A DNA stretch of 64,000 nt from the NCBI RefSeq assembly GCF_000346465.2, contig NC_034010.1:14981248-15045247 (forward strand), written 5' to 3'. Below the pieces are notes generated by a model. It had not been told where the DNA came from, made no database searches, and saw nothing but the letters and a program-made list of their open reading frames with translations. The stretch's first letter is position 1; every line of letters begins with the position of its first letter. Source of the stretch: Prunus persica (Eukaryota > Streptophyta > Magnoliopsida > Rosales > Rosaceae). Of this stretch, positions 22,848-32,243 are shown piece after piece. Both the position numbers and the translations under genes were made by a program.

Positions 22848-22900
22848 TTGTTTGTTTGTTTGTTTGTTTGTTTTTTTTTTTATACAAATGGAAAGTAGTA

Positions 22901-23111
22901 GAAAAATGTGAGTGGAGGATAAAAAATATTGGAAGGAGAAGAGTTTGTATGAAGAATTGGTGTGGGAAGTGAAAAATGTGAGTGAAGAGTAAGAAATATT
23001 GGAAGGAGAATAGTTTGTGTGGAGAATTGGTGAGGAAAGTGAATAATGTGAGTGGAGAGTAAAAAATATTGGGGATGGAGAAGAATTGTATGAAGATTTT
23101 GTGTGAAAAGT
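22901..23111. repeat. Three tandem 70-bp repeats in the ORF1 leader or promoter
   Basis: Units begin gaaaaatgtgagtggagg at 22901, 22971 and 23041, with an exact 70-bp period and modest divergence. They lie between the ORF1 ATG (22847) and its TATA box (23129), so they would be transcribed as 5' leader. Confidence 0.85.
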
Positions 23112-23128
23112 AAATAAAATGGTTAGGT

Positions 23129-23136
23129 ATTTATAG
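23129..23136 (-). promoter_or_regulatory. TATA box of Harbinger ORF1
   Basis: The minus strand reads tataaata within ccctataaatacc. It is the only good TATA upstream of the ORF1 start codon inside the element. Confidence 0.55.
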
Positions 23137-23297
23137 GGAAAAAATACAGAATTTTTTGGTATTTTTTTAAAAAAATTTCAGAATTTTTCAGAATTTTTTT
23201 AGCAAAAAAAATGAGGACCATCAGATTTCTGGAAAAAAATCCATCGGAGCGTCCCTGGCGCGACATGTGGCTTTTTACCGTTGGTTGCTGTCAGGGC

Positions 23298-23406
23298 TGA
23301 CGTCATCGCACGAAGTTAAAATTTTTTTTTACCGTTGGCGCGTGTAATTCACGCGCCAAAGGTAAAAAAATTTAAATTCCGCGTGCGCTGACGTCAGCAT
23401 TACGTC
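23298..23406. promoter_or_regulatory. Palindromic hairpin flanked by TGACGTCA sites near the right end of Harbinger
   Basis: At 23322-23373 the arm ttaccgttggcgcgtg, a taatt loop and cacgcgccaaaggtaa form a strong hairpin extended by T/A runs. Perfect bZIP-type palindromes TGACGTCA lie at 23298-23305 and 23389-23396, and a third ACGTCA follows at 23402. This GC-rich end contrasts with the AT-rich interior. The sites could serve transcription of ORF1 or binding of element-encoded protein. Confidence 0.6.
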
Positions 23407-23566
23407 ATCCAACTTGGGCTCAAGCCCAGGCTGAAGTTGCCCTTGGGCCTGCCCGGGGTCGTGGGACCCAGCTGCTGCCCGGGCTGTCTTCCTCGCGCTG
23501 GAGCGACTTCGGGCTCGCCTAGGGGCCCTTTCACCCGGTTTGAGTCCTGCGCTGGGCTCGCTCTTA

Positions 23567-25395
23567 TGAGGACTATTAAGTATATGTTAATTCTCAAATC
23601 TTTTTTTTGGAGAACAGGATTTCCTTTTAAATGAAAAAAAGAAACTAAAGATTAAATTTATACCGTCGATGAGGTCTAGCCCAATATGAAAAAAAAAAAA
23701 AAAAAAAAAATTAAAAATCCCAATTACTAAATAACCTAGAGCTATTATGTGGAGAATTTGTTAACAGCTCAAAATGACCACCTCAATGAGATTGCATCAC
23801 TTGTATGGCTTTAACAGTGTTGAGGCCCAAAGAATTCAAGAGTTGGGTTCAAATATATTCCAAGTCTAGTGCGATACTTTGCTAAAGAGAAATTCAATTT
23901 GAGCACGCGAAAGTTCGTCATACACGCTCGCATGAGTCACGATCCACATGCCATGCCAAATAAATATGTAATCCGTCACGCTAAGGATTGAAATGAGCCT
24001 ATAAAATGCACTAGCTCTACGAACCCATGCTAATTATCCCATCAAGCATCATATCCCTTTTCAAAAATGATAAAATTCAAGCACACCAATCGACATGCAA
24101 TGCCAAGCAGAAAACCCTTATTTTTGTACCTAGCCACACTACAAGCTTAAGTGGGCCCAAGCGACGCAAATGGCAGGGGCTTGCTGAGTGGGTTGTGGTA
24201 TGATGAGCTAAGAAATGGAAGTTTTGGGCTGCTTGAGAGCCCCAAAACTCGAGCCCATTTCTTAAGCCCAAATATGTGGGTAAGCATAAAAGAGAGGAAA
24301 ATGTAGCCCATTACTTTAGAAAATTGGCCCATCCCCTTAGTAGGCTAACCCATCACCCTAGAGAAAGGCCTAAATGACCAAGAAAATATCTGAAAGTAAA
24401 CCATGACAAAACCCAAGGGTTACTCATGTATACAGGCTGCCTGGGAGACTCCAGCACGTGGTCAAAAGCAAACCTCAAGGTAGACCATTAAAAAACCGAA
24501 GGATATTAGTGCGTGCAGGTTGCTAGGAGAAAAAGCACCTTTTAGACCAACGCCGTTACCCATTTCTTTCTTCTACCAACTTTTGCCATGAAATAAGGGA
24601 GGAAAGAAGGAAAGATGGTAGCCAAAGATAGGAGATGTCCACTGAAACAGCTGCGGGAAGGCTTTAGAGCTCCCAAAAATCTTGTCTCTGTGTGTTTGGA
24701 GTGAGAATGATTTCACAAAAATGAGGATAAATTGAAGGAAGAAAAGAGAAATGAAGGAGAAGACTTGGCAAAATTGGAGAGAATTAACTAGGGTTTCTTG
24801 GGAAAAAGGAGCTTCCAGCACCTATAAAAGAGGGCATCTCCTACCCATCATCTTAACCACATCTAGAGAGAGCAAGCATCACCTCTCATCCCTGGAACCC
24901 TTAAATTTCGAGCCATATTCCTCCATCTTTTCCCATCTTCTCTTCTGGCAAGCCATTCCAGAGCCTGATGAAGCTTTCGTCAAGCTGCCAGAATATTGCT
25001 CAAACCACCCACTTCTCCTTCCTCATCTCTTCCTCTCTCTCTCCTCAACAAATTCTCTTGAAATTCCTTTCCCTTTACTTTGAACCCTTGTTTCTCATAG
25101 GAAATCCAAGCCCTCCCTCTTTTTGATGCTAAACTCATGAATGCTTAGCTTCTATGCCACAAGCTTCTCAAGCTAAGCCATATATTTATCTGTAAGCAAC
25201 TGTTGGTTTTGTTGGTGAAGGAGACTAAGGTGTTTCCTAAGGCTCTACAACCCTTTCGAAGCACTCTTGAGGTCTGATTCTTGAACTCATACACAAGGGC
25301 AAGTTCACCCGTTTGGACTTTACAGCAGCCCAGACCTATCTTTAGCTGCCGGAACGAAAAAGCCCATACAAACAGCTCAAAGTAAGAATTATCCC
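23567..25395. other. Unassigned, possibly an old LTR-type repeat
   Basis: Features hinting at an LTR are a tataaaag box at 24824-24831 followed by a CT-rich stretch, and an internal partial duplication (gtaaaccatgacaaaaccca near 24396 and agaccattaaaaaaccgaag near 24482). I found no TG/CA ends, primer-binding site or target duplication. No gene family was recognised in the open frames. Confidence 0.3.
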
Positions 25396-25403
25396 TTGTC
25401 ACC

Positions 25404-25672
25404 AGTGGCTGAGCCACATAGGCGCAAGGAGGTGCAGTTGCACCTCCCATCTCCGAAAAACCACATGGCAACCGTGGATATTAACCTTTGCATCTTTGGT
25501 TGGCTGGGCAGGAATGCCCATCAGGTGTTTGTGTAATTTTCTGAGTGAAGCTTGTCCTGCATGCTGGGTAGCAGGCAAAACTAGCCAAAACTACTTCGTT
25601 TTGGACCATGTCACTTAAAATAAATTGAACTTGTTTCTTTTCATTACTCCTTAATTCATGGCTCCGCGACTT
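25404..25672. mobile_element. Small hAT-type non-autonomous element (CAGTGGCGGAGCC family)
   Basis: The left end is cagtggctgagccacat. The right end in reverse complement is aagtcgcggagccatg, matching the common plant hAT end CAGTGGCGGAGCCA. The 8-bp flanks cttgtcac (25396-25403) and cttgccac (25673-25680) differ at one base. A perfect short palindrome ggtgcagttgcacc lies near the left end. At 269 bp with no coding it is a MITE. Confidence 0.7.
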
Positions 25673-25846
25673 CTTGCCACCATACTTGAAGACTATGTAA
25701 ATGGAAGTTATGTAATTATGTCTTGTAGTAGGAATTTTTAAAGCTTTGTGTGTGTGTGTTGTAAGTAATGGAATGGAAGTGTTCATGTTCATATTTTGGA
25801 GTTTGATTAAGTTATCTTTGCATATCCCGGTAGTTGGAAATCTAAA

Positions 25847-26216
25847 GGGGTCTTTAGTATCCTATTCAAGTAGGGAACTCAAAACTTTAATTTTTCTTAA
25901 AAATAAGGAGTTCTCAAATACAATTTTTAAGATTCGAAAACTTGTTTAGTATCCTATTAAAATATGAACTCAAAAACTTTAAAAACAAGGAGTTCTAAAA
26001 TCCATGTTTTAAAACTCAAAAACTTGTTTTGTATCCAACTTGAAAACAGTTTTTATAAATAAAAAAAATCTGAAACAGATTTTTTTTTTATGTTTTCAAG
26101 TATTTGAGTGTTTTGAGTTTAGATTTTCAAAACTAGACCTACCAAACAAATTTTGAGTTTTGAACTCAAATTCTGTTTTTGAGTTTAAAAAGTTGGATTC
26201 AAATCCAATACAAGAA
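25847..26216. mobile_element. MITE, diverged second copy of the 19015 family
   Basis: Shares tttttcttraaaaayaagga, gttctaaaatc, caaaaacttgttt, caacttgaaaacagttt and ttttcaaaact with 19015-19312 in the same order. The ends (ggggtctttagtatcctatt / ccaatacaagaa) are worn. Confidence 0.55.
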
Positions 26217-26943
26217 GTTACTGAAACAGACTTGAAGACTTAATTGCTTGTTCATGTAAAATAAGAGCTCACCTCTTTGGATTTAGTTTAGGCTGAATAT
26301 GGACCGTGACAAAATAAATTTACAGAAATCAGCTTTTTATCTCAGTCCTAATATTGTTTCTGACATTATGGAGTTTTTGGATGATTTTCCTAGTGTACCG
26401 ATAGTCAGGTTTAACCAGCCTCGACCGAGTAGAGGCATAATAGAACTATTTAGTTTTGTTTCAAAACCAGTTTAATTCTTGGAAAGTTTTAAGGATGTTC
26501 AACTTTGAGTGAGTGCTAAAAACCTAAACCAGAACCATACATGTAAAGAACACACAGTAATTATTTTATAAGGAATTTTACTCACAATTATAGCACAATC
26601 TAAACCATCTGCCTGATAATCTTCATTTTCGATCAAACACGGTTGCCATAGAAAGTTCGAAATTTTTGCATATAGTGACGTTGATTTGAATTTTTTGCAT
26701 ATAGTAACGTTGCTCAGGAGGTAATTGGTAGAAGAGCTGATGCTGTGATAAAAAAAAGAAGAAATATATTTACAGATGGAAAGATGATGAGATGTTTGAG
26801 TCATGTTAAGTATGGGAAAGTAGAAAACCAGTCTTAAGAAAGACCACACAATTAACCCAAGTGAAATCACAAATTACTCTGGCAGGTACAGAACTCCTTG
26901 TTTCACTCACCAGTAACAAAAACTGAAACTACACTCTTTAAGT
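26217..26943. other. 3' flank of the AT3G52170-like gene, otherwise unassigned
   Basis: The portion next to 26943 should be 3'UTR of the minus-strand gene. The open frame 26499-26870 shows no domain and is probably chance. Confidence 0.45.
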
Positions 26944-29608
26944 TCATTCAGACCAAAATTTCACAAAGGCGTCTATAAACGCTTTAAATACATCCCAAAG
27001 TGGGTTACCTTCTGGTTTTGCCGACTTTTGAGATCTCCCTTCCCATGATTCACTGCCAAGAGAAACAATCGACCAGGCAAATTAATGATCCTAAACAAGA
27101 ATGTTAAATTGCCTAGTTCTGTAAGTAAAAAACGAACACTCCGTTGGTTTACTACATATACTTACAGATTAATTCTGTCTAAAGTTGGGCTGCTTCCTTT
27201 CTGGGAGCTGCCGCTGGATTGAACATCAACTTCGTCTTCAATCACAAGCACCTCTTTGGTTTTTGACAGCTCACTACTACCACCGGTACTATTTATATGG
27301 TTCGTATGTAGGCTGTCTGGAGCTTTGATAGCCTGTAAAAATGCAGTAACAATAGTTTGAAGCTGAAATTTCTACTCCGACATGATTTGAACAAAAGCAA
27401 CTATTGTTAAGAGCAAAAGAGAATTCTGCACTCAATATGGTATGGATAATTGAATCCTTACTATCAATCTAAGAGACAATGTTGAAGCAAATTCCAACCA
27501 GCAGTGTTAACATCATTACTAGACCTAGACTAACAATATTAAAATTGAGGGCACAACCAATCATGAATTGCAAGAATGCAAATACATGACCATATCAACC
27601 CTTCATTTTTAATTATATATTAATAATTAAGAGAACAATTATGAAAAATCTATAGACATTCAAAATATAACTACCTTAGGCCCAGCAGTCAGCTGACTCT
27701 GTACTAAGATCTCAGATGTTGGAACATCTTTATGAGGTGCTTTGACATTAAGGTCTGTGCTTCCTTTTTCACGCACAACGCCATCGTTAAAGGTTGAGCA
27801 ATTTGAGCTTTCAAGTGATGGATCTCTGGCATTTCCTAATGCTTCCTCATCCAGTGAGCCGGAATTGTTCTCAAGCAATGGACTTGAAAGATTCTCCTCT
27901 ACTCGATCCTCGGTAGATATAGCCAAATCTGTCACTTCTTGTAACCTTCCATCCAAGCTCTCACTTGTCTCATTAGCCGGCTTTAATGGAAATGTCTCCA
28001 CTATCACATCTGCTGCTATAGGAGTCACTTTCGACCTAGATGTTTCCGGAACTTCTTCAACATTCTTCTCTGCTTCCAAAGGTTCAATTGTTTGTAGCTC
28101 TGTACATGGCAGTTCCTCAGTTTTTTTGTCTTTCAGATCTACCTGGTTACCATTGATTAATCCATTGTCAACCATCTGATATTCAGGCCCGATACAATCC
28201 CCATTATGAACTACAGATTCTTCAGCAACATTCTTCTCTGTTTCCACTGGTCCTTTTACTCGTAACTCTGTACATTTCAGTTCAAACTCTTTGTTATTCA
28301 CTTCAACTTGAGTACCATTGATGATTTTCCCATTGTCAAAATTCTGACGTTCAAGTGTAGCTAAATGCCCATCCGATGTGAAAACCAGTTCTTCAATTCT
28401 ACCCTGATTTTGATTGGAGATAAACTGAGATTGATTTAATGATATTGACAGAGTATTTGGTGGTTCTGTAGCGATGGAACCCAATGGATTTTGTTCCAAG
28501 AAATGATCAATGGTCTGCTCCTCTGCAGTAAACTTAGCAGGACCCAGCACTCTATTTTCCTGGATTATATCTCGGACAATCTCTCGTACGGTGTAGAAAG
28601 ACCCGCCAACTTCCTTGTGGGTCAGATTAAGTGATGGGAAACTCCCATTGTTTAGTTTCTGGTACCTGTAAGCAAGATCACTAAACAGGTTGCAGTTATC
28701 TGCTTCCTTGAGAAATTCACAAATGGAAAATAGATATTCAAAAATCTTACGACTAAGAAAATACAACAGTAGCACTATTATATCCTAATAGTCCCTCAAG
28801 CTTGTAACAGGCAACAGTACTACTGCATATACCTATAAAAATTGGTCCAACAAAACAATATTGCAAGTACAACACAATTATATGTTTTATTCCTATGAAA
28901 CATCAAGGTTACTATTAGCTTTTCCTGTTCATTGACCTGAACTTGAGAAACATAAAAATAAAAAGTCCTTAAAAGAGTGGTCAGACAGAATAAATTTTCT
29001 TTATTCTTACAGGTAAAATAAAAAATATCAAAGCACTGTACATCAAACAATTTGGGTGGCAATCAATCGGAAAGAAGCATATATCTTCAAAGTTGGTCAT
29101 AAGCTCATCCAGAAGCAATAAACACAGATGTAGAAAACGGACCATGACTTAAAGACATCCAAAAGCAGTGTGGTATCCTGCTGAATAAGAATAAAGTAGT
29201 ACAAAAAACAAACAATCACAGGACGAGAGGTAATGCTTGGTCAACAGCTTCCAATTTAAGATAATTTAATACAGGAATATAGAATTCATTCTTATTTCAT
29301 TATCCTGTGTAAAGGGTCGGGAGAAGATCAAATTTATTACTGGTGCCCATAATCTTAGTAGATTTCTTCAGAACTATATTGGTTAACAGATTAGTGATTT
29401 TTACATCCTTTTCTCAGTAAGTTAGAACGGTAGCAATTTTAAACAAAGAAACTATAATCATATAATGTGATTACGTTTTTATAAAGGATTCAACCATTGC
29501 CTTCCTCTCCTCCTTTGAACGCCGAATTCGGGACTTCCTTCCTTCAGATTCATTGTTTTTAGCCAGGGCAAATGTACGCCCTGCCCAGCCACCCTTTATA
29601 GCATGCAT
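26944..29608 (-). CDS. Plant-specific AT3G52170-like putative DNA-binding protein, 466 aa
   Basis: Coding exons I rebuilt on the minus strand are 29608-29475, 28665-27675, 27332-27166 and 27052-26944. All borders are GT/AG and the total is 1,401 nt in frame. The N-terminus has a basic stretch (GRKSRIRRSKEERKAMVESF) followed by a conserved block (residues about 46-90: NGSFPSLNLTHKEVGGSFYT, then VREIVRDIIQENRVLGPAKF). I associate this block with Arabidopsis AT3G52170, annotated only as DNA binding. The middle is long, acidic and Ser/Glu-rich, hence likely disordered. It holds two related segments (NGxQV.., CTEL.., ExEKNVxE), suggesting an internal duplication. The C-terminus ends in an amphipathic NPLWDVFKAFIDAFVKFWSE. 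A non-coding first exon ends at 31460. The 5'UTR intron runs from 31459 to the acceptor before 29635. Biochemical function is unknown to me. Confidence 0.8.
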
Positions 29609-30881
29609 TACATTCGCCACTTGTGAAATTCAAACCTACACGCAGGTAAGCTATGTGAGATACAGAAACATTGCATTTAAAAATATCTAATGAACGAACA
29701 GACACTAACAATTTAATACAAAAAACATTACATTAAAAAAAAAAACATTTGCCACTTGTGAAATCTTATTTGTATTTTGGATATTTGGATGATGTCTAAG
29801 TAATTAGAATAAAGGATCAAAGCAGGCACTACATGAATACTTATGTCTCTCAACCACAAATGGCATCCAACATGCAAATGTCCAAAAATAGGGTCTTCTA
29901 ATAACGAATCTGTTTCATATTTTAACAGAAGGACAACATTATTAATAGGAGGATAAATGCTCTGAACAACAATGGTAGTCAGGAATCATTAAAATAAAAT
30001 AAATTCAAAGACAAACAAAAAACAAAAGAATTGAGTGAGATACAACAAATCAAGTAGTAAGGAAAGACAAGTGAAGCCAACACTGAACTTTAAAAAGAAC
30101 CAAACTGGAAAAATATATAACTTTAATCATTTGGGTAAATAACGTTTCAAAGATATACAATGATGACTCGTCATCACAATCACCATGGCTCCTGAATCAT
30201 AAGTCTTACTTTCCCTTTCAGAATAAAATGACCTTGAATGTACTATTATACACAAGCACATCAGTCAATATGGAAAGCTCAAACAAATCATGGGTGATGA
30301 AAGGAAAAGAAAGAAAATCTTATACTACCTTTATGCTATTGACTACAGTGAGATAAGGGGAAATATTAATGTCGAAACTTACACAAAAATTTCTTTTGTA
30401 CAAACAAAAACCCCAGCAAATGAAACCAAAAGTTGCCCCAGTGCTTCAGGAAATTATCATGGATATACCAGTTGGGGATATGGCATGAATGATTTGCGTG
30501 CAACTTGAAAATAGAATCAAAATATGAGTATTAAAACAAGATCATAATGTAGAAGTGTAAGTTCACTTTTCAAGAGTTATAAAGTCTGGTTTATTATAAT
30601 TTTGAATTGATGTTTTGAGAGTTCAAAATACAAACTTATTTTGTTTCCTACAATTTATTTGAAACTTGGCAAAACATACAGTCACCAACAAGAATTCTCA
30701 CCTAAGAGGGCTCCGACAACCCAAAGAAAACAGGGTAAATCATAAATAAATAAAATACACAATAATAAAGTAGCACAATGAATCTTTTCTTAAATCAACC
30801 TTCGAAGAAAACGTAATAGCTCACTGGTCTAGCTCCATGGATTTTTGAGTGCAGAGAGGCCAGAGAAGTTAACCCAATGAT

Positions 30882-31054
30882 GCCAACAGGGTCTAGTCCA
30901 GTGGAAAAAGGGGCTAGACTTGGAGACTGGTGGTCTTAGGTTTGAACCCCCATGGCATCTTCATTGTGTGTGTGTGTGTGTGTGAGAAATCCCCCACCCC
31001 TCTCTAGTTTAGACTTTAGACTATCGCTTGTACTAAAAAATAAATAAATAAATC
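30882..31054 (+). mobile_element. tRNA-derived SINE inside the 5'UTR intron
   Basis: Starts gccaacagggtctagtcc, carries the B-box aggtttgaacccccat and a (GT)n tract, and ends actatcgcttgtact plus an A-rich (AAAT)n tail. The flanks aacccaatgat (30871-30881) and aaccgaatgat (31055-31065) are an 11-bp duplication with one mismatch. It lies antisense to the host gene within its first intron. Confidence 0.75.
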
Positions 31055-31560
31055 AACCGAATGATTTTTAAAATAGCCACAAGTTAATATGGGCCAGATT
31101 TTGGTAACTAATTGAAGAAATAGAGCATCAGCAACATATACAAAGTAACATAGCATGTGTGTTTTATGTGTGTGTACAAAAGGGTCGCAGTTTTAAGCAC
31201 GCAAACAATCCAAAGACATCAACATCAAGAGCAGCCAAGAGCAACCCACATAAGAAGAGAGATATATCAAGAAAACCCAACATTAAAAACATGAATTTCA
31301 GAGAACTGAAGAATTTAAAACTGCCACAAGATATGTGTAAACTCAAACAGACTAATCACAAAAGATGGCGATAAAAAAGCAAAAATCTGGAAATGAGGGT
31401 CAGAATGAAGCACCTAAGAATTGGGAAAACGAAAGAAGCACAGAGAGTGAGAGAATTACCTGAACTGAGGACGAGAGATTAGGTTTCGGGGTTTTTCAAA
31501 ACCCTACTGCTACTACACAGTGAGGCTGACTGAGAGAGAGAGTAAGAAGCCAAAATGGAA

Positions 31561-31860
31561 ATACAAAATAAATAGAAAAAAACAAAACGACTCTCGAGTG
31601 TTGAGTGGCAGCATTCTAATTGGTAAAGCTGTGAGAGGGCGGGAGGTGTGTAATTATTTCAACTCGAGCAGGGGGTAAATGGTAAAATCACAATACTCAT
31701 TGGGTCGCACCTGACCTGACCACCATTCTGCAAAGGGTAAATGGGTAATTAGGGCAGAATAAATAACTGAGTCCATTAGGTTGAGCCCAAGACAAATTAA
31801 ATGGAAAGGCCTGGCCTGCTTCATTTTCCCCCATTTTTTCCAATTGTTTGACTGATTTGT
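31561..31860. promoter_or_regulatory. Shared divergent promoter region
   Basis: The non-coding first exon of the AT3G52170-like gene (minus) lies near 31460-31560. The PPR gene leader (plus) appears to begin near 31860. That leaves about 300 bp to drive both genes. No strong TATA is evident, which is common for housekeeping organelle-related genes. The transcription starts are not directly visible, so the boundaries are approximate. Confidence 0.5.
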
Positions 31861-31896
31861 AGCTCTCACCTCTTATTTTCTTCTCATTACAATTGA

Positions 31897-32064
31897 ATGG
31901 CTGTGAGAAAACCACAGCACCATGGAAAAATAAAATCAAAACCCACTTTGGAAGTTCACTTGGTTTTATTAGTGGCACACCCCAAGATTGCAAATTTATT
32001 TCTCTCGCCTTTTCAATCTACTCTCACAGTTTCTGGGAATTTCGCAAACTCAGAATCAAACTAA
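31897..32064 (+). other. Possible upstream ORF (55 codons) in the PPR gene leader
   Basis: ATG at 31897 starts a frame beginning MAVRKPQHHG that closes at a stop at 32062-32064, before the 5'UTR intron donor (exon end 32081, intron 32082-32195, donor gtatgt, acceptor ttccacag). If transcription starts upstream of 31897, this frame precedes the main start at 32244 and could lower translation. Confidence 0.4.
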
Positions 32065-32243
32065 CAGTTGTTGGAGTTCAGGTATGTAACCACATCTCTC
32101 ATAGTTGTTGTTTCTCATTTAAGTTCTCTCTCTAAAGATGAAAACTATGTTGAAATTTGTATAATGACAACCTTTATGATCCTACTCTTCCACAGGATAT
32201 ACAATTCTGGGTTGTTTCTCTTTTCCTGTAAATTTCATGGAAA

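Larger units (their letters stand above)
19390..23563 (+). mobile_element. Complete PIF/Harbinger transposon (putatively autonomous)
   Basis: TTA flanks both ends (19387-19389 and 23564-23566). The termini are GAGCAACTCCACCC at the left and, in reverse complement, GAGCGAGCCCAGCG at the right. Between them lie the two genes that an autonomous PIF/Harbinger needs: a DDE transposase (20062-21420, plus) and a Myb/SANT-like partner (21772-22847, minus). They are convergent, 351 bp apart, and both are uninterrupted. Each has its own TATA box and ACGT-core sites. The element is 4,174 bp. The right terminus is inferred from the TTA and GAGC match. The inverted repeats are short and imperfect, so that boundary is less secure than the left. 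Confidence 0.75.
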
